From the NCBI RefSeq assembly GCF_900111905.1, contig NZ_FOKM01000001.1:434001-498000 (forward strand): a stretch of DNA of 64,000 bases. Direction: 5' to 3'. A program made the position numbers and the translations under genes. Shown here piece by piece: positions 52,929 to 62,108 of this stretch (positions within the stretch are counted from its first letter, which is position 1; every line of letters begins with the position of its first letter). The stretch is from Rhizobium sp. NFR07. Its GTDB lineage: Bacteria; Pseudomonadota; Alphaproteobacteria; Rhizobiales; Rhizobiaceae. The notes beneath the pieces are model-generated. The model was not told the origin of the DNA. It made no database searches and saw only the letters and a program-made list of their open reading frames with translations.

Positions 52929-54241
52929 GCAGACCTCAGATGAAACTCGGTGCCTTCCTGATGGCGGGCGGCCATCATATCGCGGCCTGGCGGCATCCGG
53001 ATGCACATGCGCAGGCCGGCAGCGATATCGATCATTTCATCCAGCTCGCCCGGATCGCCGAACGCGGCAAGTTCGACATGATTTTCATCGAGGATGCGGC
53101 AGCCATTCGCGAGCGCAATCCGGATCTCGCCAGCCAGGCCGCCCGCTCGACGGCCTTCGAACCGCTCAGCCTTCTTGCCGCAATCGCCGTCAACACATCC
53201 CATATCGGCCTCGTGGCGACGGCATCGACCAGTTATACAGAGCCTTATGGGCTTGCGCGCAGTTTTGCGGCGCTCGATCAGTTGAGCGGAGGCCGCGCAG
53301 GCTGGAACCTCGTCACCTCCGCAAGTGAACTGGAGGCGGAGAATTTTGCGTCCAGCGGCCTGCGCCCCCATTCCGAACGTTACGAACGCGCGGAAGAATT
53401 TGCTGATGCGGCGCTGGCGCTGTGGGACAGCGTGGAGGAGGGGGCCTATCTCCCGCCCGACGGAAAAGCTTTTGCGGATCGGTCCAAGCTTCATCCTGTC
53501 CATCGGCACCGCAAGCACTTCGCCGTTGATGGAATTCTCGAGAGCCAGCGCTCGCCGCAGGGTCGGCCGATCATGGTGCAGGCCGGCGCTTCGGATGTCG
53601 GCAAGGATCTCGCGGCGCGCACCGCAGACGTTGTCTTCGCCGCCTCACAGACAAAGGCGGAAGCCCAGGCCTACTACGCCGACGTGAAGGCACGGCTTGC
53701 GAAATATGGCCGCGGGCATGATGACCTGAAGGTCATGCCGGGCATCTCTCCAATCATCGGTGCCACCGAAGACGAGGCGAAAGCCAAATACCGCGCTCTG
53801 CAGGATCTCATTCCCGATGCTGTCGGCGTGGCTCTGCTTGCAAGCTATCTCAGCATCCAGGATCTATCCGCCTATCCGCTGGATGGCCCCTTGCCCGAAA
53901 TGCCGCAGACCAATCTGATCCAGAGCCGGCAGCAGCTGATCGTCGATCTCGGTAAGCGCGAAGGGTTGTCGATCCGAGAACTGGCCCGGCATTTCGCCGG
54001 TGCCCGCGGTCACTGGCAGGTCGTCGGCACGCCAAGCCAGGTCGCGGATGCCATGGAGGAGCGCTTTCTCGATAGCGCTGCCGACGGGTTCAACGTCATG
54101 GCGCCGCTCTTTCCCTCGGGGCTTGAGGATTTCGTCACGCTGGTCGTGCCAGAGCTGCGGCGCCGTGGCCTGTTCCGCAAAGAATACGAGGGCAGGACGC
54201 TGCGGGAAAATCTCGGCGTTGCCTCGCCCAACAAAGGATGA
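52925..54241 (+). CDS. LLM-class FMN-dependent monooxygenase, NtaA/SnaA/DszA family
   Basis: 438 residues, normal for the NtaA/SnaA/DszA group. Typical blocks are LGAFLMAGGHHIAAWRHPDA, ATASTSYTEPYGLARSFAAL, GRAGWNLVTSASELEAENF and SPQGRPIMVQAGASDVG. Members oxidise nitrilotriacetate, EDTA, dibenzothiophene sulfone or sulfur amino acid derivatives with FMNH2 from a separate reductase. No reductase gene is next to it. It is coupled to the preceding LLM gene. Confidence 0.92.
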   Translation: MSRPQMKLGAFLMAGGHHIAAWRHPDAHAQAGSDIDHFIQLARIAERGKFDMIFIEDAAAIRERNPDLASQAARSTAFEPLSLLAAIAVNTSHIGLVATASTSYTEPYGLARSFAALDQLSGGRAGWNLVTSASELEAENFASSGLRPHSERYERAEEFADAALALWDSVEEGAYLPPDGKAFADRSKLHPVHRHRKHFAVDGILESQRSPQGRPIMVQAGASDVGKDLAARTADVVFAASQTKAEAQAYYADVKARLAKYGRGHDDLKVMPGISPIIGATEDEAKAKYRALQDLIPDAVGVALLASYLSIQDLSAYPLDGPLPEMPQTNLIQSRQQLIVDLGKREGLSIRELARHFAGARGHWQVVGTPSQVADAMEERFLDSAADGFNVMAPLFPSGLEDFVTLVVPELRRRGLFRKEYEGRTLRENLGVASPNKG

Positions 54242-54253
54242 AGTGAGATCACA

Positions 54254-55255
54254 ATGGACCCAATCTATATCGATTATCTCAACGCCTTCGACATTGATGC
54301 GCTGGACCTCTCCAATGACGAGATCCTGGGGGCGATCGAAACCTCGCTCGGCGCACAGGGCAGACAAGAGACGGTGATCGAGCCGCGCGTGCACCTTGAG
54401 CCGGATGCGAGCTTCCACGGTCACTTCAACGTGTTGCGTGGTTACGTGGCGCCTCTGGGTCTGGCGGGCATCAAGGTCGTCGGCGACTATGTCGACAACT
54501 ACAAGCTCGGCTATCCGTCGGAATTCGGCGTGCTCAACCTCTTCGATCCGCGTACCGGCGTGCCGAAGGCGATCCTCGACGCCACTGCCATCACTGACAT
54601 GCGCACCGGCGCGGTCACCGCAATGGGCGCAAAACATCTCGCCCGAAAGGGATCGAAGGTGCTCGGCCATATCGGCGCGCGTGGCACCGCTTACTGGAAC
54701 GTGCGCCTGCTCGACCATCTCTTCGACTTCGACGAGATCCGCGTCCATTCGCGTCGACCGGAAAGCCGCGACGCGTTCGGCTCCAAGCTTGAGCAGGACC
54801 TCGGCAAGAAGATCACCGTGACCGACAACTGGCGCGATTGCGTCGAGGGCGCCGACATCGTCGTCGAGGCATCGCGGCTCAATGCACCGGAACCGATGCT
54901 GAAGACGGAATGGATCAAGAAAGGTGCCTTCGTCGTACCCTACGGCACCATGAGCGCGGTCGAGTTGTCGCTGACCGACATCATGGACAAGCTGGTGGTG
55001 GACGACTGGGGCCAGTGCAAGGGCGGCAAGCTGGGTTCGTTGCGGGCGCATGTGGAAACCGGAAAGCTTTCCGAGCAGACGCTGCATGCGGAACTCGGCC
55101 AGATCGTCGCCGGCCTGAAACCCGGCCGACAGAGCGATGAGGAGACCATTCTCTTGTGGCATCGCGGCCTGTCGCTCAGCGACATTGCGCTCGGCTCGGC
55201 GCTTCTCGAAAAGGCCAAGGCCGCCAATCTCGGACAGAGGCTTCGTTTCGCATGA
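54254..55255 (+). CDS. Ornithine cyclodeaminase/mu-crystallin family protein
   Basis: 333 residues. The Rossmann part reads KVLGHIGARGTAYWNVRLLD, where other members have GxGxQA, so the dinucleotide glycine pattern is modified. Other family features are GIKVVGDYVDNYKLGYPSEF and DATAITDMRTGAVTAMGAKH. Members act as cyclodeaminases, imine reductases or amino acid dehydrogenases. In this operon it may process an amino acid or imine produced by the lyase or monooxygenases. It overlaps the second lyase homologue by 4 bp. Confidence 0.88.
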   Translation: MDPIYIDYLNAFDIDALDLSNDEILGAIETSLGAQGRQETVIEPRVHLEPDASFHGHFNVLRGYVAPLGLAGIKVVGDYVDNYKLGYPSEFGVLNLFDPRTGVPKAILDATAITDMRTGAVTAMGAKHLARKGSKVLGHIGARGTAYWNVRLLDHLFDFDEIRVHSRRPESRDAFGSKLEQDLGKKITVTDNWRDCVEGADIVVEASRLNAPEPMLKTEWIKKGAFVVPYGTMSAVELSLTDIMDKLVVDDWGQCKGGKLGSLRAHVETGKLSEQTLHAELGQIVAGLKPGRQSDEETILLWHRGLSLSDIALGSALLEKAKAANLGQRLRFA

Positions 55256-56754
55256 CGACGATCCGGCTGGCGGGTTCGGGCGTCTCGATTGCAGATATCG
55301 CGACGATCGCCCGGAACCAGGTGCAGGTTGCGGCCGACGAACACGTGCTTTCCCGCCTTGTGGAGGCGCGGCTCGTGCTCGAAAGCGTGGCTGCCTCCGG
55401 CCAGCCGATCTACGGCATGAATACCGGCCTCGGCGCCAATCTGAAGACCGCGGTCACCGACGAATTCGCGGCCTTTCAGCTGCAGCTGATCCGGGGCAGG
55501 GGAATGGCGGTCGGCGAACCGCTTCCGCGTGACGTGACCCGCGCCGTCATCGCTGCGCGGCTTGCGATGCTCGCCGTGGGCGGATCGGGCATATCGCCCG
55601 GCGTGTTCGAGGCGTTGCTCGCCATGCTGAACGCCGGCGTGCATCCGCTGATGCGGTCGATAGGCTCCATCGGCGCCGGCGACCTTGTGCTTCTCTCCGC
55701 CCTGGCCCGCGCGCTGGTCGGCGAAGGAGAAGCAGAATATCGCGGCGAAGTTCTGCCTGCCTCGGAGGCGCTCGCCCGGGCCGGCCTCAAACCCTCGATC
55801 CTTCAGCCCAAGGACGGGATCGCCCTGCTTAATGCCTCTGCGGTATCAGCGGGAGAAGGCGCTCTGGTCCTGTACGACCTCAGACGTCTCCTCGGCTGCC
55901 AGAGACAGGCGGCGGCGCTGAGCTTCGAAGGCATGGCCGGCAATCCGGCAATCCTTGCTGCAGCCATCCAGGCGGCACGGCCAGGACCGGGCCAGATAGG
56001 GGAAGCCCGCGCGTTGGCGAATGCTCTTGCGGGATCGTCCCTCTACGAGGGCAAGACGGCGATCCAGGATCCGCTCAGCCTGCGATGCGTCGCATCGATC
56101 CAGGGTGCGCTCGCCGACGCGCTGGAACGGGCCGAGCATGCGGTGGAGCTCGAGCTCAATTCCGCTGCCGACAATCCACTGGTCATCGTCGAGGAGAACA
56201 GGGTTCTCTCGACCGGCAATTTCCATACACCGGCACTTTCCCTGGCGTTCGAAAACCTCGGGCTCGCCTTGGCACAGGCGGCTGCAGCTTCGGCCGCACG
56301 CTTCATTCAATTAACCGGTCCGGGTCGCAATTGCCTGCCTCGCTATCTTTCGCCGGTCGGCGGTCCGTCCGCCGGCTTCGTGCCGATGCAGAAGACCGTC
56401 ACCGCTTTGATGGCCTCGATCCGCCATGGGGCGAACCCCATCATGCTGGACTTTCTCCCCGTCTCCGAAGGCGTTGAGGATCATGCGACGCAATCGCTCC
56501 TGACGATCCGGAAGCTCGGCCAAATGCTGACCTCCTGGCGCCTGCTGATCGCCTGCGAAATGGTCGCCGCCGCTCAGGCCGTTGATCTTCGGCAAGAGCA
56601 TCGATGTGGAACGGGCACACGGGCGACCCACGAGATGATCCGGACAAAAGTGGCAGCCCTGCAGGAAGACCGCCCGCTCGGCGAGGATGTCTCGGCCCTG
56701 GCCAGCCATCTTGAACGGGACGCTTCACCTCTTGACGCCGGGAGCCGGACTTGA
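55252..56754 (+). CDS. Second MIO-less aromatic amino acid ammonia-lyase homologue
   Basis: 500 residues from the ATG at 55252 (ATGA overlap; the frame to 55156 is a shadow). HAL/PAL fold: YGMNTGLGANL, LLNASAVS, QDPLSLRC, LNSAADNPLV. Where GSVGASGDL is expected it reads GSIG-AGDL (138-145): one residue short and without the serine that forms MIO. The His of the usual SHxxGVG motif is also replaced (GRGMAVGEP). It is therefore neither a normal histidine lyase nor identical in active site to the lyase at 44458. A different elimination reaction, or a non-catalytic role, must be considered. It is embedded in the LLM monooxygenase operon. Confidence 0.87.
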   Translation: MTTIRLAGSGVSIADIATIARNQVQVAADEHVLSRLVEARLVLESVAASGQPIYGMNTGLGANLKTAVTDEFAAFQLQLIRGRGMAVGEPLPRDVTRAVIAARLAMLAVGGSGISPGVFEALLAMLNAGVHPLMRSIGSIGAGDLVLLSALARALVGEGEAEYRGEVLPASEALARAGLKPSILQPKDGIALLNASAVSAGEGALVLYDLRRLLGCQRQAAALSFEGMAGNPAILAAAIQAARPGPGQIGEARALANALAGSSLYEGKTAIQDPLSLRCVASIQGALADALERAEHAVELELNSAADNPLVIVEENRVLSTGNFHTPALSLAFENLGLALAQAAAASAARFIQLTGPGRNCLPRYLSPVGGPSAGFVPMQKTVTALMASIRHGANPIMLDFLPVSEGVEDHATQSLLTIRKLGQMLTSWRLLIACEMVAAAQAVDLRQEHRCGTGTRATHEMIRTKVAALQEDRPLGEDVSALASHLERDASPLDAGSRT

Positions 56755-57560
56755 GCATCGCGGGCATCTCCATGTATGTCGCGCCCGAGCCGGTTGCGGA
56801 GGCGACGAAAGCCTTCTGGCATTTCATCCGCGACCATCTGCGTAACGCCGGATTACCCGACGTACCCGAAGAACTCGACCAGGCCGTGGATTACCGAGAC
56901 GTCTGGCTGCGTCCCGACCTGCTGCTTTCGCAGACCTGCGGTTTTCCCTATGTCAAAACCCTTCGCGACAGAGTTCGCCTTGTAGCGACGCCCTGCTATG
57001 CCTATCCCGGGTGCGACGGGCCATCGATGCTCAGTTTCATCGTCATCAATAAAAATGCCGGCATTTCGACACGCGAGGCGCTACGCGGTCGCCGGGCGGC
57101 AATCAACAGCCACGACAGCAATTCGGGCTACAACCTGTTTCGAGCCGCAATCGCTCCGATCGCGGACGGCGCGCCGTTCTTCGGTGACATCATCGAGACG
57201 GGCGGGCACGCGGCCAGCATCACAGCGATTCTCGAAGGGCGCGCGGATTGCGCCGCCATCGATTGCATAACCTACGGCAATATCGCTCGCTACGCGCCGG
57301 AGCGGGTGGCGGACATTTCCATTCTGGCCGAAACGCCAAGCGGTCCCGGGTTGCCGTTCATCACGCGTGCTTCCGCATCCGACAGAGATGTCGAGATGCT
57401 GAGGGCGGCACTCGGCGCCGCACTGGCAGAGCCCAGGCTCGCCGGAGCCCGTGATCGGCTGGGCCTTGTCGGTTTCGACATGTTGTCCGACCGCGACTAC
57501 GACCGACTGCAGGATCTTGAGCGCGATGCCATGGAACTCGAGTATCCCGAACTCGCCTAG
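56751..57560 (+). CDS. PhnD/SsuA-type binding-fold protein without signal peptide
   Basis: 269 residues from a TTG overlapping the lyase stop (TTGA). It has the phosphonate-binding PhnD-like pattern: SQTCGFPYVKTLRDRVRLVA, then INSHDSNSGYNLFR and ETGGHAASITAILEGRADCA. Unlike transporter proteins it has no signal peptide or lipobox, and no permease or ATPase follows. A cytosolic binding-fold enzyme or ligand carrier is suggested. It closes the operon that began at 47924; the next gene is convergent 5 bp away. Confidence 0.85.
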   Translation: MSIAGISMYVAPEPVAEATKAFWHFIRDHLRNAGLPDVPEELDQAVDYRDVWLRPDLLLSQTCGFPYVKTLRDRVRLVATPCYAYPGCDGPSMLSFIVINKNAGISTREALRGRRAAINSHDSNSGYNLFRAAIAPIADGAPFFGDIIETGGHAASITAILEGRADCAAIDCITYGNIARYAPERVADISILAETPSGPGLPFITRASASDRDVEMLRAALGAALAEPRLAGARDRLGLVGFDMLSDRDYDRLQDLERDAMELEYPELA

Positions 57561-57565
57561 AGGCT

Positions 57566-58849
57566 TCAAGCGCTCTCCAATGCCTGTGCCAAATCAGCGA
57601 TCAGGTCGTCGGGATGTTCGATGCCGACCGACAGTCTGATTGTCGTGTCCAGCACGCCGATGCGTTGCCGGACATCGGCCGGTACGCCGGAATGGGTCAT
57701 CGTTGCGGGGTGGGAGGCGAGCGATTCCGTGCCGCCCAGACTGACCGCAAGCTTGATGATCTGCAGAGCGTTCAGGAAACGGAAGGCGGCAGGTTGCCCA
57801 CCCTTTATGTCGAACGAGAATGTCGATCCGGCACCGCTGCACTGGGCGGAAAAAACGCGGCCGATGGCAGAAGCCGGGTCGGCATAGGTGAGATAGTGGA
57901 TCTTCTCGACCTTGGCATGGGCCTGCAGGAAATCCGCAATCGAGGCTGCATTGCTGTTGGCGCGTTCCATGCGGATCTGCAAGGTCTCCAGCGAGCGCCC
58001 CAGCATCCAGCAGGAATGCGGATCGAGCTGCGTTCCGATCGATCCCCTTAGCGAGCGTATCTGCGTAATAAGTGCTTTGCTGCCGAGGGCCGCTCCCGCA
58101 ATCAGGTCCGAATGCCCCCCGACATATTTGGTCAACGAGTAGAGGGAGATGTCCGCACCATGCTCCAGCGGCCGCTGAAAGACAGGTCCGAGCAAGGTGT
58201 TGTCGCAGGCGATGATCGGCCGGTGCCCCTGTCGATCGCCGATCATGTCGGCAATCCGCCTGATCAATGCGACATCGACAAGGCTATTGGTCGGATTGGC
58301 CGGGGTTTCGATGAGAATAACGGAGACACGACCTTTCTCCATCGCCTCTTCCGCCGCCTCCAGCACTGAACTTTCGTCGACCCCGTCGGCAAACCCGACC
58401 GCGGCGACGTCGAGATTGGCAAAGGTCTTTGAAAGCAGTGTCTCCGTACCCCCATAGAGCGGCTGCGAATGGAGGATCGCGTCGCCCGGACGAACGAAGG
58501 CGAGCAATGTCGTCGAGATCGCCGCCATGCCGGACGAGAAGACCGCGCCGCTCTCCGCCTTTTCGTAGACAGCGAGGCGGTCCTCGACGATCTCGCTGTT
58601 GGGATGGTTGAAACGCGAATAGACAAGGCCCGCGCCGCGCCCTTCCGGTGGCGTCTTGCGGCCCGATACGTAATCGAAGAAATCGCGGCCATCCTCTGCC
58701 GACTTGAACACGAAGGTCGAGGTCAGAAAGACCGGTGGCTTTACCGCCCCCTCGGAAAGTTCCGGGTCATAGCCGTAATTGAGCATCTGCGTTTCGGGAT
58801 GCAGTGGATGATTGCCGATGCTGGTCCTGGACGGATGGGGCGTGGTCAT
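57566..58849 (-). CDS. Cystathionine gamma-synthase/methionine gamma-lyase family PLP enzyme
   Basis: 427 residues from the ATG at 58849 (GGAG 8 bp upstream). The Cys/Met-metabolism PLP fold is clear: [54 protein letters not shown], and the PLP lysine in [13 protein letters not shown]. The C-terminus has [17 protein letters not shown]. It belongs to a longer subgroup distinct from MetB/MetC. It could cleave a C-S bond or make cystathionine-like products. Its place beside flavin monooxygenases suggests sulfur scavenging from an organic compound. Confidence 0.9.
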   Translation of the reverse strand: MTTPHPSRTSIGNHPLHPETQMLNYGYDPELSEGAVKPPVFLTSTFVFKSAEDGRDFFDYVSGRKTPPEGRGAGLVYSRFNHPNSEIVEDRLAVYEKAESGAVFSSGMAAISTTLLAFVRPGDAILHSQPLYGGTETLLSKTFANLDVAAVGFADGVDESSVLEAAEEAMEKGRVSVILIETPANPTNSLVDVALIRRIADMIGDRQGHRPIIACDNTLLGPVFQRPLEHGADISLYSLTKYVGGHSDLIAGAALGSKALITQIRSLRGSIGTQLDPHSCWMLGRSLETLQIRMERANSNAASIADFLQAHAKVEKIHYLTYADPASAIGRVFSAQCSGAGSTFSFDIKGGQPAAFRFLNALQIIKLAVSLGGTESLASHPATMTHSGVPADVRQRIGVLDTTIRLSVGIEHPDDLIADLAQALESA

Positions 58850-59225
58850 GGCGGTCTCCTGGCTCGGCAAGAAGGGCAACGATAGGGCAGGGCACTCCAG
58901 TCAATGTGGCGCAGTTCTCCCTGTTTGGAAGGACCGTCGGGCTGCTGTTTATGCAGCTCGAAAACCAGGCGCCCAGCGACCGGCGCCACTCGGCGCAAAG
59001 GCGTTTCCTTCGTGCTGAAAAAACGGCAAGGGCATTTCTTCACATGATGAGAGAGGATGACTATCTCCAGATTATCCGGCGCTTAGGAAATGTCTCTCTC
59101 AGATCAGACGCCGGCCTGCTCCGTCCGGAGGTTCTCAGCCTCGCATCCGAGGGCGACGGTCACCGATCGTGCCCTTGTCTCTGAAACGCCTATCACTGCC
59201 TATCGACATCCATGAGGCGCAACAA
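58850..59225. promoter_or_regulatory. Divergent control region between CGS-like and LLM genes
   Basis: 376-bp gap expected to hold two divergent promoters. An inverted repeat TGAGAGAG (59048-59055) / CTCTCTCA (59094-59101) is visible and could be a regulator site or chance. I searched by eye for a SAM riboswitch before the CGS-like gene and saw none. Short frames here have no support. Confidence 0.35.
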
Positions 59226-60545
59226 ATGGCCAAATCCATGCATCTCACCGCGTTCATGCGTCCCGTCAGCCTGCATACAGGCGCGTGGCGCTATCCCGGT
59301 TCCTATCCCGACGCCAATTTCAATTTCGGCCATATCAAATCGTTCATCCAGAAGCTCGAAGCGGCGAAATTCGACGCGTTCTTCATGGCCGATCATCTGG
59401 CGGTTCTCAACATGCCGGTGGAGGCGCTGAAGCGCAGCCATACGGTCACCTCGTTCGAGCCGTTCACGCTTCTTTCGGCGCTTGCCGCGGTCACGGAAAA
59501 GATCGGCCTTGCGGCCACGGCATCGACCACGTTCGACGAGCCCTATCATGTCGCCCGGCGCTTCGCATCGCTGGACCATATCAGCAACGGCCGTGCCGCA
59601 TGGAATATCGTCACCACCTCCAACCCGGATTCGGCGCGCAATTTCGGCCTGGACGAGCACGTCGAACACGGGGAGCGGTACAAGAGGGCAAGGGAATTCT
59701 ACGAGGTCGTGACAGGCCTCTGGGACAGCTTCGCGGACGATGCATTCATCCGCGATCAGGAAAGCGGGATCTTCTTCGATCCGGCAAAGATGCATGTGCT
59801 GGCCCACAAGGGTGACGAGCTCGACGTACGCGGCCCGCTCAACATCGCCCGGCCGGTTCAGGGCTGGCCGGTCATCGTGCAGGCGGGACAATCGGAGCCC
59901 GGCCGCCAGCTCGCCGCCGAGACCGCCGAACTCGTCTTCTGTTCGCCACGCGATCTTGCCGCGGCCAAGGCGCTTTATGCCGATATCAAGGGGCGGATGC
60001 CGGCATTCGGTCGTGCGCCCGAGCACATGAAGATCCTTCCGGCGGCGCTTATCGTCATCGGCGACACGGTCGAGGAGGCCAGGGCGAAACGCTCAAGGCT
60101 CGACAGCTTCGTCCATTATGACAGCGCGATCGCGTCGCTCTCCATCGCGCTCGGGCACGATGTATCGACCCTCGATCCCGATGCCCCGCTTCCGGACATT
60201 CCGGATACCAATGCCAGCAAGACCGGGCGAGCGCAGGCATTGCGGCTGGCTGCCGAGGAGAACCTGACGGTTCGCCAGCTTGCGCAGCGCTATGGAGGTT
60301 ACGCCGGTCTTGCTTTCGTCGGCACGCCAAAAACCATCGCGGACGAGATGGAGGCCTGGCTTTCGCAAGGGGCGTCGGATGGCTTCACCGTCGTCTTCCC
60401 CTACCTTCCCCAGGGGTTGGACGACGTCACGCAACGGCTCATTCCGGAGCTGCAGCGGCGCGGGCTCTTTCGACATGACTACGAGGGTACGACGCTTCGC
60501 GACCACCTCGGACTGCAGCGCCCGGTCAACCGGTTCTTCGCGTGA
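59226..60545 (+). CDS. LLM-class FMN-dependent monooxygenase, NtaA/SnaA/DszA family (second copy)
   Basis: 439 residues from the ATG at 59226 (GAGGCG 6 bp upstream; the frame to 59169 is longer). It is a paralogue of the protein at 52925: MHLTAFMRPVSLHTGAWRYP, ATASTTFDEPYHVARRFASL, GRAAWNIVTTSNPDSARNFG, VQGWPVIVQAGQSEPGRQLA. The likely reaction is FMNH2-dependent oxidation of a sulfur or nitrogen compound. Its position outside the main operon, divergent from the CGS-like gene, suggests its own promoter. Confidence 0.92.
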   Translation: MAKSMHLTAFMRPVSLHTGAWRYPGSYPDANFNFGHIKSFIQKLEAAKFDAFFMADHLAVLNMPVEALKRSHTVTSFEPFTLLSALAAVTEKIGLAATASTTFDEPYHVARRFASLDHISNGRAAWNIVTTSNPDSARNFGLDEHVEHGERYKRAREFYEVVTGLWDSFADDAFIRDQESGIFFDPAKMHVLAHKGDELDVRGPLNIARPVQGWPVIVQAGQSEPGRQLAAETAELVFCSPRDLAAAKALYADIKGRMPAFGRAPEHMKILPAALIVIGDTVEEARAKRSRLDSFVHYDSAIASLSIALGHDVSTLDPDAPLPDIPDTNASKTGRAQALRLAAEENLTVRQLAQRYGGYAGLAFVGTPKTIADEMEAWLSQGASDGFTVVFPYLPQGLDDVTQRLIPELQRRGLFRHDYEGTTLRDHLGLQRPVNRFFA

Positions 60546-60664
60546 AAGCCTCGGACGCGGGACGGCAGGCAATGCGCCCCCGTCTCGACCGTGCGTCACC
60601 GTTTGGCAATGCAGGCTCCGGCCGGTTCATGACCGCGGTGGTGGCATTCCCTCGGTATTATTGG

Positions 60665-60696
60665 TGATGGCGGGAAAGATGTTCTTCCGGCCATCA
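60665..60696. terminator. Terminator-like hairpin between LLM gene and cytochrome c gene
   Basis: TGATGGC (60665-60671) pairs with GCCATCA (60690-60696), with additional GGAA/TTCC pairs inside. It lies in the 173-bp gap between two convergent genes and could end both transcripts. Confidence 0.5.
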
Positions 60697-60718
60697 CATC
60701 AAAGCGTGTTCTGCGACA

Positions 60719-62056
60719 TCAGCGCATCTGCAGCACGATCGGGTTGCTGCTGGCCGGATCGGTATGCTCACGCATCGCCTTTACATCTTCCGGCTTCACC
60801 GGCCCGCCATGATTGCCCCAGGTAGAGCGCACATAGGTGAGCACGTCGGCGATCTCCTTATCCGACAGCTGCTGGCGGAAAGGCGGCATGCGATACGCAT
60901 CCGGAACACCGTCGGTAACGACGCGGCCGGACCCGTTCAGCGTCACGTTGATCTGCGAATCCGTATGTTCGATGAGCGAGGAAGCGGCACCGGCAAGCGG
61001 CGAGATCCACTGGTTCTGGCCGCGGCCATCCGGTCCGTGGCAGAAGCCGCAGCGGGTGGCGTAGGTCTGGGCGCCGGGCACGCCGCGTGCCGCACCGGAG
61101 CCGGGAGCCGCGGCATAGGTCCATGGCGTTCCGTCTCTGGATGCATCGCCCGGCAACGACTTCAGATAGTGACCGATCGCGCGGAGGTCCTCATCGGTCA
61201 TGAACTGCAACGAATTATTGTAGGCTTCCGTCATCGAACCGAAAACAACGGCATGCTGGTTGCGACCATTCTTGAGGAAGGCGAAGATATCGTCCTCGCT
61301 CCAGCGACCGAGACCGGTATTGTGGTCCTGCCGCAGGCTCGGTGCATACCAGCCGTCGAGAAGCGCGCCCGAAAGAAAGCTGGAGCTTGTTTCGTCCAGT
61401 CCCTTTTCGGCCATCGTGATGCTGCGCGGCGTGTGGCAGGCGCCACAGTGACCGGCGGCCTGAACCAGATAGGCCCCGCGGTTCCACTGCTCGTCCTGTC
61501 CCGGCTTCTGCTGATAGGTGCCCGAAGGAACAAAAACAGCATTCCAGAATGCCAGCGGCCAGCGCATGTTCAGCGGCCATTCGATGCCGCTTTGCCTGTT
61601 GGCCTCGCTCACCGACTGCACACCATTCATGAAGAAGGCATAGAGCGCCTCGACATCGTCATCGGATATCTTGACGTAGGACGGGTAGGGCATGGCCGGG
61701 TAGAGGCGTCTGCCATCCGGTGTCACGCCATGGCGCACTGCGCGGTCGAAATCGGCAAGTGAGTAGTTGCCGATGCCGGTCTCTTTGTCGGGGGTGATGT
61801 TCGTGGCGAAGATCGAGCCGAGAGGCGTGCCCATTTCGAGCCCGCCGGCAAAAGGCTTGCCGTCGGGCAGGCTGTGACAGGCGACACAGTCGGCCTGGCG
61901 GGCGACCATTTCACCTCGGGAGATCAGGTCGGGCGTTGCGCCCGCGGCCACGTTGTTGCCGTCGAAAGGTGACGAGGGCGCGTGACGGGCGAACCAGGTC
62001 AGCCCGCCTGCGACGACGACAATGATGACGAGAAGCGAAAGAAGGAATTTCTTCAA
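60719..62056 (-). CDS. Membrane-bound three-haem cytochrome c (dehydrogenase electron acceptor)
   Basis: About 445 residues from a TTG at 62056 (GAGGA 10 bp upstream), giving a signal anchor KKFLLSLLVIIVVVAGGLTW; a GTG at 62089 adds 11 residues. Three c-type haem motifs are visible: CVACHS, CGACHT and CGFCHG, each with later Met ligands. This is the architecture of AdhB-like cytochrome subunits of periplasmic alcohol or aldehyde dehydrogenases. It lies downstream of a molybdopterin dehydrogenase subunit, so it probably passes electrons from that enzyme to the respiratory chain. Confidence 0.92.
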   Translation of the reverse strand: MKKFLLSLLVIIVVVAGGLTWFARHAPSSPFDGNNVAAGATPDLISRGEMVARQADCVACHSLPDGKPFAGGLEMGTPLGSIFATNITPDKETGIGNYSLADFDRAVRHGVTPDGRRLYPAMPYPSYVKISDDDVEALYAFFMNGVQSVSEANRQSGIEWPLNMRWPLAFWNAVFVPSGTYQQKPGQDEQWNRGAYLVQAAGHCGACHTPRSITMAEKGLDETSSSFLSGALLDGWYAPSLRQDHNTGLGRWSEDDIFAFLKNGRNQHAVVFGSMTEAYNNSLQFMTDEDLRAIGHYLKSLPGDASRDGTPWTYAAAPGSGAARGVPGAQTYATRCGFCHGPDGRGQNQWISPLAGAASSLIEHTDSQINVTLNGSGRVVTDGVPDAYRMPPFRQQLSDKEIADVLTYVRSTWGNHGGPVKPEDVKAMREHTDPASSNPIVLQMR

Positions 62057-62108
62057 GGACAGTCCATCCTCTGTAGATGGTGGGATCACGGGTGCTTGCC
62101 TTGCGGGA

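Noticed and set aside
58850..58960. SAM-II or other riboswitch upstream of the CGS-like gene
   Set aside because: I could not find the conserved pairing or core sequence by eye.
58804..59184. Plus-strand open frame of 126 codons between the CGS-like and LLM genes
   Set aside because: No ribosome site or family pattern, and it overlaps the CGS-like start; likely non-coding control region.
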